Assembly (NCBI GenBank): GCA_034440575.1
Contig: JAOTOL010001476.1
Span: 833,501 to 897,500, forward strand
Direction: 5' to 3'
DNA length: 64,000 nt
Source of the DNA: Imbricaverruca yamaguchii
Lineage: Eukaryota > Arthropoda > Thecostraca > Neoverrucidae
The notes under the pieces were generated by a model. The model was not told the origin of the DNA, did no database searches, and saw only the letters and a list, made by a program, of their open reading frames with translations. The number at the start of each line of letters is the position of its first letter. Position 1 is the stretch's first letter. This document shows positions 1 to 11,453 of this stretch, one piece after another. The position numbers were made by a program, and so were the translations under genes.

Positions 1-372
1 GAGATTGTGGACAATAAACCAATAAACCAGCCCACCTCCCAGTAGGTACTGACTACGGTACCACGTGAGCGTTACCCCACCAGGGTCTGCAGCCCACCTC
101 CCAGTAGGTACTGTTAGGTACCGACTCCAGTTCCAAGTGTGCGTTACCACATTTTTGTGTTGCGGCACCTGCACGAATCTGTACACTAATCAATTTAATC
201 TTGGCGTTTGCAAACACACATTTGCAGGTAATGGAGATAGTGTGTAGAAGCTGTAAGAGAAATGTGTGGCGAGGTTAAGGCAATACAATACTCAAGGAAG
301 AAGTCGGCATGGGGCACTCTTGTATTTCGTGCATAGTTTCTTGTAAAGTCCACCACTTTTCACCCGGCCACT
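1..372. repeat. Left edge; ~60-bp unit present twice
   Basis: Two imperfect copies of a unit sharing cccacctcccagtaggtact lie at about 32-90 and 93-150, each followed by a similar gcgttacc segment. I see no coding exon or RNA gene. The rest, up to the SINE target-site duplication at 373, is plain intergenic sequence. Confidence 0.5.
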
Positions 373-557
373 CACAAAAACTTCTCCCTCGATTGGATTG
401 TGGCTTTACGACGCACTCAGCAGCGAGGCCACACCGCGTCGCCTGCCTCTCACCCTGGCAGGAAGGGCGGGCACCGCGGGGAATCGAACCCCGTACCTCT
501 GGCTTGCCAGACGATCAGCTTCACCACTGAGCTACCGACGCCCACAAAAGCTTCTCC
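373..557 (-). mobile_element. tRNA-derived SINE with target-site duplications
   Basis: Read on the minus strand, 543 down to 469 forms a tRNA-like head. It has a 7-bp acceptor stem (GGGCGTC with GGTGCCC, two G-U pairs), a D arm with GTAGCTCAGTGG (an A box for RNA polymerase III), and a perfect 5-bp T stem around TTCGATT (the B box). The anticodon arm is broken: TCTGG and CCAGA pair over only four bases, so no normal anticodon loop exists. The body continues to about 388. Matching 15-bp direct repeats (cacaaaaacttctcc at 373-387, cacaaaagcttctcc at 543-557, one mismatch) flank it, as expected from target-primed reverse transcription. I infer a SINE insertion rather than a working tRNA gene. 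Confidence 0.72.
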
Positions 558-1436
558 TTGAAGAGCTGTATTTTCAGGTACAACTTCGCTAACAATTATC
601 ACTCCCGCGAACATCTGAGAAAATGACCCTTTGCGACGGCTTGGATGACGTATTGCAAGCTGGAAGTGCGCCATTGGCCTTGGAGAACAGCCAGAATACG
701 ACTATTCAGCTATTCAGAACAACTCTTACATTTGTACCGAAGAGGTCGCAGAGGAAGCCAGGGGTGAACAAAACGTCACGAATGTCTAATTTACTATAAA
801 GCCAACCAATTACGACTATGAATGGGTATAAACAGCGCTCCTGCATACGACCTTGGAACACCCCATCAATGAAACTCCTCGCTTACTAACACTGCGCACG
901 TGTAATGATAATATGAAAAACTGCAAGATATATTATATTATTCAGCTTCGCAATCACATAATCCCAAAACTATTATGCAGCTTTGCTATCATAGAACTGC
1001 AAACAAATTTATGAATAGCACTTCACTTTGTTTGTCAAATCACTTCCTGAAAACTATATTCTAAAGCATATCCATTACTCATTTTATTTAGACGCCTTTT
1101 ATTTACCAGCCACCCTCTGTGCTCAACCAGACGGCGATAAAAATGAAAAAAAATGTTTGTTGAATGTTTGAATGCTTAAAAAAAGGACGAAACGCGTGTG
1201 ACTCCGTTTGTAACTAGAATGAAATCAAAACCGAAATGAAATTAAAGAAAATAAATGGGCTTTACAAACATATTGAGTTGTATACATGTTTCTTTCTCTC
1301 TTTTCTTCTTTCCTTGTGACACCCCAGTCTGGGTCCAGATGAGAAAAGGTGAAAAATATACTGGTATCGGAATCAGGTTAATTAGGTGAAACAGAAAACT
1401 GAGACAAGGTAAGGTAGGAATCTAAGGAGTATTACG
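558..1436. other. Intergenic, AT-rich, no gene seen
   Basis: No exon, RNA gene or tandem array is visible. The AT-rich part from about 880 to 1430 may include the 5' untranslated region of the retrotransposon that becomes recognisable at 1437. Confidence 0.5.
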
Positions 1437-2463
1437 GTGACCGGAGATATATATCAAGGGCAGGCCAGTTTTCTCGACTACTTAAAACAGGGACTGGGAG
1501 ATGAATTTTCTGCATGTGAACACACCCTAAGACAATGTGATTATATACTTCCAAGCAAACTTACTTCCAAGCAAGCAGACGTACAGGGTGAGTTTTCCAT
1601 AATACACTTAAATATTAGGTCTGTCAAGAATACATTTGATGACTTAGAAAACTTTTTAGCTACAACAGGAATCACCTGGTCAGCTATATGTTTATCTGAA
1701 ACATGGCTTAGCAAAGATACAGAAAAGTTCTTCAAAATGAGAAATTATCAAATGTATGCAGCAAGCGGAAGGAGAAGGAGGAGGGTCTGCAATTTACATT
1801 CATAATAGTTTGGAATCAAGAGAAAGAAAAGATATTGTAGATCAACTTGATGAAGCTGCTGCTGTTGAAATCAAACTGGAGTCTCGAAATAGTACTAGAT
1901 CATTAATCATTTGCCAGATTTATCGTCCACCAAGTTTCTGCCATGATAATTTTCTTGAGGGCACTGAAAAATTGCTGCAAATAATTGAGAATGAGAGAAA
2001 GCTTACAATTTTCACAGGAGATTTCAACTACAATCTATTAAATATTAAAAATGATAGAAATGTGGAGAGATTCTCAAACCAATTATTGTCATATAGTTTT
2101 CTACCAACAATCACAAATGCTACTCGGGTGCAAAATACTACTAGCTCCCTATTGGACAATATCTTCATAAATGATTTTTCATGCATTTCCTCATCAGGTA
2201 TATTGATAGAAGACCTTTCAGATCATTTTCCAGTGTTTGTAACATTAACTGCCCAGACAAAAAGTATAGAGACAAATTATCCCAAAGAAATACTTGATTA
2301 CAATCGAATCCATCTCTTAAATGACCATTTAGTATCAAGACTTAATAATTTTAATCGGCACAATGACCCAAATATAGCATGTAATGATTTGCTCTCAGCA
2401 TATAAAGATGGCATGCATTTTATTACAAAAAGATTTGCCCAAGTAGGAGGAAAACCCCAATGA
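1437..2463 (+). pseudogene. LINE endonuclease domain, frameshifted
   Basis: This is an exonuclease-endonuclease-phosphatase fold domain, which nicks target DNA to prime reverse transcription. Two overlapping frames must be joined: 1437 to about 1760, and about 1760-2463. Visible motifs are HLNIRS near the start, SETWL with the catalytic Glu at about 1694-1708, GGGSAIYIH after the frame change, GDFN at 2017-2028 and SDH at 2218-2226. All the key catalytic positions are present, so the damage is by small indels rather than loss of the active site. The second frame ends at a TGA that overlaps an ATG at 2460. I read this as an indel in an A/C run, because the homologous protein runs straight through there. 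Confidence 0.85.
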
Positions 2464-3830
2464 AAGCCTGGATTAGCTCTGGCATATTATGTTCTATAAA
2501 TCGGAAAAACAAACTGTATAAGAAGTTTATTAAAAATCCAAATCCACATAACGAGGTCCAATATAAACAATTCCGAAACATACTTATCAAAATACTTAGA
2601 GAAGCAAAGAAGCTATACTATTCAAATGCCTTTCACTGCAGCAAATCAAATGGAAAGAAAACTTGGAAGCTACTACATGAGCTGATAAATAAACATGGTA
2701 CAAAGGAAAAAATCCCAGAAACCATGTTAGATGAAGAAGACAATGAATATCAAACAGGACAAATTCCTTGTGCCTTCAACAATTTCTTTTCAACCATTGG
2801 CTACAAGTTAGAAAGGAATATCACTATTTCTAACAAAGACCCAATAGAATACATTGCAGGGCATGACTATGCTAATTGGGATGAAGAAATGTATACTAAT
2901 GAAATCCAAGTTGAAACAATTATAAAGTCCCTGAACACTGTTGGAGGAGGGGCTGATGGCATCAGCACAAAAACTCTCTTATTGACATATAAAAAGTATC
3001 CTGACACAAATCACCCACTTTTTAACCTCTGTCTCAGAAGTGGAGAGTTTCCTAAGCAACTAAAACAAGCCATAGTTATCCCCGTATTTAAATCAGGAGA
3101 ATTTAACAAATTCACAAATTATAGGCCAATTTCTATGCTATCAGTATTTTCAAAAATTCTTGAAAAAATGGTATATTCATACCTCTTATCTTATCTAGAG
3201 CTGAATAATATACTCAGCACTCTCCAATTTGGATTTAGAAAAAAACATAGCACATACATGCCGATTGCTCGCATGTATGACCAAATTACAACATCTTTGG
3301 AAAAGAAAGAACTTACATGTGGTCTCTATATTGACTTGAAAAAAGCCTTTGATACTGTGAGCATGGACATTTTACTTAAAAAAATACAACATATTGGCAT
3401 ATCAGGAACTCTGCTCATGATATTGCAGTCTTATTTAAAACATCGATATCAGCAAACTAAAATTAATGATGTAGTCTCAGATGCAGAGTGCATTATTATG
3501 GGAGTTCCACAAGGCTCCATCCTCGGTCCACTACTCTTTCTTATATACATTAATGATTTGGGTACTTCTTTAGATGGAACATTCTATTTATTTGCTGATG
3601 ATGCTGCTGTCATGATCAAAGCTACGAATATTGAGGAATTGCAAATTAAAGTCAATGCCAATGTATCAGGAATGACTGAATGGTTCCAGGCCAATAGATT
3701 ATCACTGAATGTCAACAAAACAAACTACCAAATTTACTCCAGTATGCCTTGTGCTGACTTAAATATAGCAATAAATTCTCAAATAGTTCATAGGGAAACA
3801 GCAAATCACATATCTTGGAGTAATAGTTGA
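2460..3830 (+). pseudogene. LINE reverse transcriptase domain
   Basis: A 456-codon open stretch copies element RNA into DNA at the nicked target. Recognisable steps are AWISSGI at the linker (about 2466-2486), the NYRPISML motif (about 3117-3140), GFRKKHST (about 3231-3254), LKKAFDTV with the first catalytic Asp (about 3336-3359), GVPQGSILGPLLF (about 3500-3538) and the catalytic FADD at 3591-3602. It stops at 3830 because of a 1-base shift. The expected continuation, LGVIVDEKLTW, is in another frame from about 3819. The poly(A)-tailed element and complete FADD box suggest a fairly recent copy. Confidence 0.9.
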
Positions 3831-4320
3831 TGAAAAGTTAACATGGAAATTTCACATAGCATATGTTGCTGCAAAAACTAGCAGAAATCTAGGAATAATG
3901 GGAAGAGCAAAATTCTTTATCACAAGTCGTGAATTGAAATATTTATATAATACTTTGATTCTTCCATATTTCAATTATTGTGCATTAATATGGGAAACAA
4001 TTTTCCAACACGATTAGACAGAATTGTTAAAATACAAAAAGGGCGTTACGAATCATAGATAATCAGCACTATTCATATCCTACAAATGAACTATTTGTCA
4101 AATATAACATATTGAAGTTCCCTCATATTGTACAAGAACAGAACATACTACTACTTCACAGATTTCTTAATCAAAACATTACCAATCACTGTAATGAATA
4201 TGTTCAAATACACATCACCAAGTAACTTGAGGCATGCTGGGCGTTTTCACTTTCCATTTTTTTGCGAAGGCAAAACCCCACCAACCAAACCCTTTTTAAC
4301 ACCGAGGCAGCCAATAGTAT
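3816..4320 (+). pseudogene. LINE C-terminal region, multiple frame breaks
   Basis: Translation in shifting frames gives LGVIVDEKLTWKFHI, then ILPYFNYCALIWE, then a stretch with YPTNELFVKYNILKFPHIVQ. This is the usual post-RT segment of Jockey/CR1-like proteins. At least two further indels lie around 3995-4050. Short 3' untranslated sequence leads to the poly(A) tail. Confidence 0.7.
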
Positions 4321-4384
4321 AAGTTATTCCATATTAACCACCGGTCAACAAATTACTATAAAAAAAAAAAAAAAAAAAAAAAAA

Positions 4385-5033
4385 TGTCACTACAAGCATA
4401 GAAACCCATAAATCTGTCACATTTCGAAACTTGGCAGTTGCCCATCGTACGTCGTTTCTCATACAAACGTTTGGGAACTACCCCACAATGGAACCCGATC
4501 AACTGTCACGGCGTATCTGTGACAGCCTGCTGCGCCATGGTTCAGCATGATGGAGCTGGCTGCGTGCAGCCGATATTGTGCACCGAGATCTGTCCCAAAT
4601 GAGTTAGCGCTGCCAAATGTCCTGTTGTGAAATTACAGTGATAACTTACAGAAATATAGACGAATAGTTTGTAAAGTAACACAAAAATATAATCTACATG
4701 AAATATTTGTGCGCTAAAATGTCTGTCCTGGAGAGATATATCTTCTTCACGTGGTGGATACTTTTCTTTCTTCGAATAATGATTATCTGTCACAGCCACG
4801 GCACAGTTTCAGCCAGTATTTGTCACCTACGCTGGTAGGGGAGTTGCCAGGTTTGTGCATCTCTGAAGGAAGCAGCATGCTCTCAACCGGCAAAGGAATG
4901 CTGCAGCAATGCATCACCAAGGAAACCTCACAGTTTCGGCAGTGGTACGAATATAAACAAAAGCGTCACGTAAGCCATGACACAACTTTCCAGCATTTTC
5001 CAGTGATACTCCATTTATATACTCAATCCATTC
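4385..5033. other. Intergenic, no gene seen
   Basis: Unique-looking sequence between the LINE tail and the 37-bp array. Open frames here are short and unrelated to any family I recognise. Confidence 0.5.
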
Positions 5034-5995
5034 TACGGCAGGGAAGAGTAGCTAATGAGGGCCGTCTAACCACCGGGATGGAGCAGTGAGTAATGGTGAT
5101 TTCCAACCTACGGTATGGAAGAGTGACTAATGCTCATTTCTAACCTACGGGAAGGATGAGTGGCTAATGGTTATTTGTAACCTACGGGAAGTAGGAGTGG
5201 CTAATGGGTATTTCTAACCTACGGGAGGGATGAGTGGCTAATGTGTTTTTCTAACCTACGGGATGGATGAGTAGCTAATGGGCATTTCTAACCTACGGGA
5301 GGGATGAGTGACTAATGGGTGTTTCTAACCTACAGGAGGGATGTGTGACTAATGGGCATTTCTAACCTACAGGAGGGATGAGTGACTAATGGGTGTTTCT
5401 AACCTACGGGAGGGATGAGTGACTAATGGGTATTTCTAACCTACGGGAGGGATGAGTGACTAATGGGTATTTCTAACCTACGGGATGAGTGGCTAATGTG
5501 TTTTTCTAACCTACGGGATGGATGAGTAGCTAATGGTTATTTGCAACCTACGGGAGGGATGAGTGACTAATGGGCTTTTCTAACCTACGGGAGGGATGAG
5601 TGACTAATGGGCTTTTCTAACCTACGGGAGGGATGAGTGACTAATGGGTTTTTCTAACCTACGGGAGGGATGAGTGACTAATGGGTATTTCTAACCTACG
5701 GGAGGGATGAGTGACTAATGGGTATTTCTAACCTACGGGAGGGATGAGTGACTAATGGGTATTTATAACCCACGGGAGGGATGTGTGACTAATGGGTATT
5801 TCTAACCTACGGGAGGGATGAGTGACTAATGGGTGTTTCTAACCTACGGGAGGGATGGGTGACTAATGGGTATTTCTAACCTACGGGGGAGGGATGAGTG
5901 ACTAATGGGCTTTTCTAACCTACGGGAGGGATGAGTGACTAATGGGCATTTACAACCTACGGGAGGGATGGGTGGCTGATGACAGACGTCTAACC
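5034..5995. repeat. Minisatellite, 37-bp unit, ~25 copies
   Basis: The unit is built from ctaacctacgggagggatga followed by gtgactaatgggtattt. Copies at both ends are more diverged (gggatggatgagtagctaatg types), and the central copies differ mainly in one or two bases before the t-run. One copy near 5485 has lost several bases. Stop codons occur in the unit, so no long frame results. Confidence 0.92.
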
Positions 5996-6250
5996 TTGCT
6001 CGCCGACAAACCCACTAATGAGCTTCTCGATAAAATGCCACCCTAGTCATTTGCTCTTCATAACATGTTATCGTAGAAACTTTAGGTACCGTCTTGTATA
6101 CAGCTCACATGCACTTTACCAGTGGTGGTCAACCAAGGTCGTCCGGTCCTGCAGCCAGCATACGGCCAGCAAATCCCGGCAGATGACCATAAGGAAGGGG
6201 CGCCGCCCGTTACTGGTAGTCGGCCCGGCCAGATGGGAACAATGCGCGCT

Positions 6251-6366
6251 CCAGTAATCGGTCCGCTGCTGCCCCAGTAATCGGCCCGCTCCTGTCCCAG
6301 TAATCGGCCCGCTCCTGTCCCAGTAATCGGCCCGCTCCTGCCCCAGTAATCGGCCCGCTGCTGCCC
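6251..6366. repeat. Minisatellite, 23-bp unit, 5 copies
   Basis: The unit is cagtaatcggcccgctcctg plus tcc. The first and last copies carry gctgctgccc in place of gctcctgtcc. Confidence 0.9.
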
Positions 6367-6401
6367 AGCGACAGCCTTCGCTGCACTCAGCGACCAATTC
6401 A

Positions 6402-6772
6402 CGGCGTTGCTGTCCGGCTCCTAACGGGATTACAGGCGTTGCTGTCCGTCTCCTAACGGGATTCCCGGCGTTGCTGTCCGGCTCATAACGAGATTACAGG
6501 CGTTGCTGTCCGGCTCTTAATGGGATTACAGGCGCTGCTGTCCGGCTCCTAACGGGATTACAGGCGCTGCTGCCCGGCTCCTAACGGGATTACAGGCGTT
6601 GCTGTCCGGCTCCTAACGGGATTACAGGCGTCGCTGTCCGGCTCCTAGCGGGATTACAGGCGTTGCTGTCCGGCTCCTAACGGGATTGCAGGCGCTGCTG
6701 TCCGGCTCCTAACGGGATTACAGGCGTTGCTGTCCGGCTCCTGACGGGATTCCCGGCGTTGCTGTCCGGCAC
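6402..6772. repeat. Minisatellite, 32-bp unit, ~11.5 copies
   Basis: The unit is ggcgttgctgtccggctcct followed by aacgggattaca. Spacing checks exactly (6403 to 6435). Variants are few (ggcgctgctg, attcccg), which suggests recent expansion. The 23-bp array lies just upstream with unrelated sequence. Confidence 0.92.
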
Positions 6773-7017
6773 CGACCTTGGGAGCGACATGCCAGGACGA
6801 CCACCGCCAGCGAGGCGCGCTTGGAAGCTTAGCCACACACAACGGCCGGGAGAAAAACGCGACCGCGCAAGGGTGCACTGTAGGCTGTCGACGGCATCGG
6901 AAGCAAAACACGCGACAAGCCACTCGGAACGCGTGACAAGGCTATGGAAGCAGCACCATGCGGCGTCACCATCTCGCTATGGGTATAATCCACTGAGAGC
7001 GTGCCTCGCCGCGCTTG

Positions 7018-7472
7018 AGTAACAGATTCTCCACACCTGAGGAACGGATTCGCCACACCTGAGGAACAGATTAGCCACACCTGAGGAACAGATTCGCCAC
7101 ACCTGAGGAACAGATTCGCCACACCTGAGGAACAGATTCGCCACACCTGAGGAACAGATTCTCCGCGCCTGAGGTACAGATCTCCACGCCTGAGGAACAG
7201 ATTCTCCAAGCCTGAGGTACAGATCTCCACGCCTGAGGAACAGATTCTCCAAGCCTGAGGTACAGATCTCCACGCCTGAGGAACAGATTCCCCACGCCTG
7301 AGGTACAGATCTCCACGCCTGAGGAACAGATTCCCCACGCCTGAGGTACAGATCTCCACGCCTGAGGAACAGATTCCCCACGCCTGAGGTACAGATCCTC
7401 CACGCCTGAGGTACAGATCTCTACGCCTGAGGTACAGATCTCCACGCCTGAGGTACAGATCTCCACGCCATA
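7018..7472. repeat. Minisatellite, 21-22-bp unit with a 43-bp dimer register
   Basis: Left copies are cacacctgaggaacagattcgc (22 bp). From about 7150 the array alternates cgcctgaggaacagattcc and cgcctgaggtacagatctc, giving a 43-bp higher-order unit. The right end returns to single cgcctgaggtacagatctc units. The open frames seen on the minus strand are by-products. Confidence 0.9.
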
Positions 7473-8759
7473 TTTTCCACGCTACTGAGTGCCGTCGGCC
7501 GCCGGCCGTGCCGGCTGTGTGAAGCCTGTTGCGAAGTGCTGTATGGAACAGCGCCCTCTAATCGGATCAGTCGCCGGCTTAGCTGATGTCATCAGTAAAA
7601 GACTGTCGCAACGTGCCGACACAGACACGTGCCGGTACGTTAACAATCGCGCCATCGGTAAGAACTGTCATCATCATGGCTCTCTCTAGCTTACTGGTCA
7701 CCCTCTCCAAACTGCATCGCCTCGGGTATGCATTTGGCGCGATTTACAGTGCGTGTTATCTAATGGTTGATGATGATTATTGGGGTTTCAGGGTGCGTCA
7801 ACCGAAAATGTTATCTAGTGGCGTAATACATATCACCCATGGGCGTGTACCTATAGGCACACGTGTATACCAATAGTCGTTTTACCCAAAGACAGCACAC
7901 CTAGGCTCCAAATAAGTAATGTACTTCCGGCAACAGACTAGACTTAGGATGCTATTTGAGCCTTACATTAGTATTCATGTTATGAATTATTCTTCTATGC
8001 TAAACAAAAATAATATGGCTGTTACCATCGCCGGTAGCACAGTCCTAGATAACGGACGATGTGACAGTGTTTGGGTCCATTTCTTTCCGTGTGATGCTGA
8101 TGACGTAATGTTCAACTTCGCGACGTGTCGGAGAGATGCATCTCCGAGTTCTCCCCTTTGTCGCCGCCCATGGAAGTCGCGATCCACAGCCGACGCACGT
8201 TTCCCTGTATGCGTAGTATAAAAATAACCATGATTTCTGTGACGACACGGCATCAGCTGAGCTCTGGTGAATGTATTATTGGACCGATGAATATCTGGTG
8301 AAGCTGTTATTGGACGGATGAATCCCTGGTGCAGCTAGATCATTGTCATGTTCCTTGCACGGGGTGTTAAAAAATCGCATCACTACATCGCTCAGGCTCG
8401 TAGTGATAGTTTGATTAGCTGGGGATGCTACCAATCCACAGCGTGGCTTCCTTTCACGACACAATATATATTTTGACTGACGAAAAAACACGCGCCAACC
8501 TCTGCCAGCATCGTACCAAAACGTGCAAGCACGTATCTCAGATCAGGTACGTGTTTCAGATTGTAACTGTTAACTGATAAAGCATTCACTTCCCGGTTTG
8601 TGATGCACAGACCAGCATGGAATGCAAGACACAACTATTCAGAAACCGGCCACAGGAGATAGGCACAGACTGGATGGAGTGGATTATTGTCGTACGTGGG
8701 AAAAGCACAGGCTATCGCGTGCCACTCAGAGACGATGAGCCCCAAAGTGCGCCACTGTG
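7473..8759. other. Intergenic; one half copy of hairpin family HP1
   Basis: No exon is supported. At 7776-7803 the segment gattattggggtttcagggtg resembles the leader and 5' arm of family HP1 (see 14176-14226), but the GCGCCC 3' arm is absent. Confidence 0.4.
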
Positions 8760-8872
8760 CAGGCGAGATCTCCGGTGAGCGAGGTACCTCAACTCGACTG
8801 CGCCGGTGAATCTCCTGTGACGAAGGTGCCCGAACTCACGCGTTCAGGCGAGGGATGTCGAAGCCGGCTTCG
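8760..8872 (-). repeat. Dispersed ~110-bp repeat, copy 1
   Basis: Read on the minus strand, it shares gcgtgagttcgggcacct and the flanking ggagattc and acctcgctc segments with 19225-19335 on the plus strand, collinear over about 110 bp. It is non-coding as far as I can see. It ends close to the 20-bp array that starts at 8971. Confidence 0.7.
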
Positions 8873-8970
8873 ATGGTTGATATACCGGCTGGCACCGCCA
8901 TCGACAGCAACAGGGTGGGTCTGTTTGTCTTGATGGATTCGTCTTCGAACGCCGCGCGGAGCTCCTGGTG

Positions 8971-10702
8971 ACGTCACGGTGGCGTCAAATACGTCACGGT
9001 GGTGTCAAATACGTCACGGTGGTGTCAAATACGTCACGGTGGTGTCAAATACGTCACGGTGGTGTCAAACACGTCACGGTGGCGTCAAATACGTCACGGT
9101 GGTGTCAAATACGTCACGGTGGTGTCAAATACGTCACGGTGGTGTCAAATACGTCACGGTGGTGTCAAATACGTCACGGTGGTGTCAAACACGTCACGGT
9201 GGTGTCAAATACGTCACGGTGGTGTCAAATACGTCACGGTGGTGTCAAATACGTCACGGTGGTGTCAAATACGTCACGGTGGTGTCAAATACGTCACGGT
9301 GGTGTCAAATACGTAGGTGGTGCAAAACGACAACCAATCTGACGGCGAAAAAGAGGTGGTGTCAAATAGTACGGTGGTGTCAAATACGTCACGGTGGTGT
9401 CAAATACGTCACGGTGGTGTCAAATACGTCACGGTGGTGTCAAATACGTCACGGTGGTGTCAAATACGTCACAGTGGTGTCAAAACGTCAGGTGGTGTCA
9501 AATACGTCACGGTGGTGTCAAATACGTACGGTGGTGTAAATACGTCACGGTGGTGTCAAATACGTCACGGTGGTGTCAAATACGTCACGGTGGTGTCAAA
9601 TACGTCACGGTGGTGTCAAATACGTCACGGTGGTGTCAAATACGTCACGGTGGTGTCAAATACGTCACAGTGGTGTCAAATACGTCACGGTGGTGTCAAA
9701 TACGTACGGTGGTGTCAAATACGTCACAGTGGTGTCAAATGACGTCACGGTGGTGTCAAATACGTCACGGTGGTGTCAAATACGTCACGGTGGTGTCAAA
9801 TACGTCACGGTGGTGTCAAATACGTCACGGTGGTGTCAAATACGTCACGGTGGTGTCAAATACGTCACGGTGGTGTCAAATACGTCACGGTGGTGTCAAA
9901 TACGTCACGGTGGTGTCAATTACGTCACGGTGGTGTCAAATACGTCACGGTGGTGTCAAATACGTCACGGTGGTGTCAAATACGTCACGGTGGTGTCAAA
10001 TACGTCACGGTGGTGTCAAATACGTCACGGTGGTGTCAAATACGTCACGGTGGTGTCAAATACGTCACGGTGGTGTCAAATACGTCACGGTGGTGTCAAA
10101 TACGTCACGGTGGTGTCAAATACGTCACGGTGGTGTCAAATAAAGTGGTGTCAAATACGTCACGGTGGTGTCAAATACGTCACGGTGGTGTCAAATACGT
10201 CACGGTGGTGTCAAATACGTCACGGTGGTGTCAAATACGTCACGGTGGTGTCAAATACGTCACGGTGGTGTCAAATACGTCACGGTGGTGTCAAATACGT
10301 CACGGTGGTGTCAAATACGTCACGGTGGTGTCAAATACGTCACGGTGGTGTCAAATACGTCACGGTGGTGTCAAATACGTCACGGTGGTGTCAAATACGT
10401 CACGGTGGTGTCAAATACGTCACGGTGGTGTCAAATACGTCACGGTGGTGTCAAATACGTCACGGTGGTGTCAAATACGTCACGGTGGTGTCAAATACGT
10501 CACGGTGGTGTCAAACACGTCACGGTGGTGTCAAATACGTCACGGTGGTGTCAAATACGTCACGGTGGTGTCAAATACGTCACGGTGGTGTCAAATACGT
10601 CACGGTGGTGTCAAATACGTCACGGTGGTGTCAAATACGTCACGGTGGTGTCAAACACGTCACGGTGGTGTCAAATACGTCACGGTGGTGTCAAACACGT
10701 CA
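8971..10702. repeat. Minisatellite, 20-bp unit, ~86 copies
   Basis: The unit is tcaaatacgtcacggtggtg. Most copies are identical; the commonest variant is tcaaacacgtc. Each unit contains CGTCA, the half-site of a CRE/ATF element, every 20 bp. Because 20 is not a multiple of 3 and the plus-strand unit has no stop in any frame, all three plus frames stay open (up to 427 codons from 9570). These frames are artefacts. Degenerate or shortened units cluster at 9313-9540 and 9700-9740, and a 14-bp break lies at 10141. The array lies downstream of chitinase exon 11454-11583, so if the gene continues leftwards it sits in an intron. Confidence 0.96.
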
Positions 10703-11453
10703 TAGCCATCTGATCGGTGAGAGCTGGCGCGCAGGTATGCACAATCCCCCAATGTCTGTGCATGCCAGTGGATGGGATGTAAATGATGAGGCTGCACCTC
10801 ACACTATGTCGGCTTTCCTAACTTACATTAATCTTCCCATCCCATTACATTAAATTGGACTTTCTCATCTCGCAACATCGAGCATGACAGTGACTGGAAT
10901 ACAGCGTCCGAGTGCGCCATTCCACCATGGTAGTGAACAGGCTCTGCTGTGTCGTCACTATTTGAATGCACAAACACCCCAGAGTCAGGCTGACCAAAGG
11001 TTTTCATGCACGCAGGAATTAAGTGCGCGTTCCTGGTAACAAAGCCCGCTCTTGACTCTGGACTGACATTAGGCGCAAGGTTGGTGTCATTACAGATCTG
11101 GTTCCTGAATGCGAAATGTTTTCACATTGCATTCAACAGCCCTTCACCGCCCGTGAGGGCGCCTACATAGAGTACAGCAACACACATACTAAGTATAAAA
11201 AGAGAAGAAACACAATTTGAATATGGCAGGTCTTCCGGATGCAAATGATCTTCCCTTGTAATACTATAATTCCATCCCCTGCATTTATGCATTTATTTAT
11301 TCATAAGCCATTTCGCGATGGATTCCTTCCACGTGCAGTAGCTATTTTGGAGAGTCTGGGACATTCATCCATGTTATCACCGACTTCTCGGTTGTAATAT
11401 GCCACCAAAAGAAAAATCGCCGCCAAAGCTGGGATTCGACCCGGCGCCCTCAC
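10703..11453. other. Probable chitinase intron segment downstream of exon 11454-11583
   Basis: No further chitinase exon is visible on the minus strand. At about 11430-11447 the minus strand has GGGTCGAATCCCAGC, which resembles the B box of a tRNA-derived SINE, only a few bases inside the intron. The sequence following it down to about 11300 may be the body of an old SINE. Confidence 0.4.

Larger units (their letters stand above)
1437..4384 (+). mobile_element. Non-LTR retrotransposon, near full-length ORF2, inactivated
   Basis: The element carries, in order, an apurinic endonuclease domain (1437-2463), a reverse transcriptase domain (2460-3830), a C-terminal region (about 3816-4320) and an uninterrupted poly(A) tract at 4360-4384. 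That order and the A tail are typical of LINE-type elements. The AT-rich composition and codon use differ from the GC-richer surroundings. At least three single-base frame changes (near 1755-1775, 2455-2460 and 3815-3820) and further ones in the C-terminal part make it non-autonomous now. The endonuclease start (HLNIRS) and RT motifs suit the broad Jockey/CR1 group; I cannot fix the clade. I saw no convincing target-site duplication. Confidence 0.9.

Noticed and set aside
469..543. Functional tRNA gene
   Set aside because: The acceptor and T arms fit, but the anticodon arm has only a 4-base loop, and flanking duplications mark it as a SINE insertion.
2455..2466. Programmed stop-restart (ATGA) between LINE endonuclease and reverse transcriptase
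   Set aside because: Related elements encode both domains in one frame, and other single-base indels occur in the same copy, so a chance frameshift in an A/C run is simpler.
8971..10702. CRISPR-like array or giant repeat protein in the 20-bp array
   Set aside because: There are no unique spacers, all three plus frames are open simply because the unit lacks stops and the period is not a multiple of 3, and the genome is eukaryotic.
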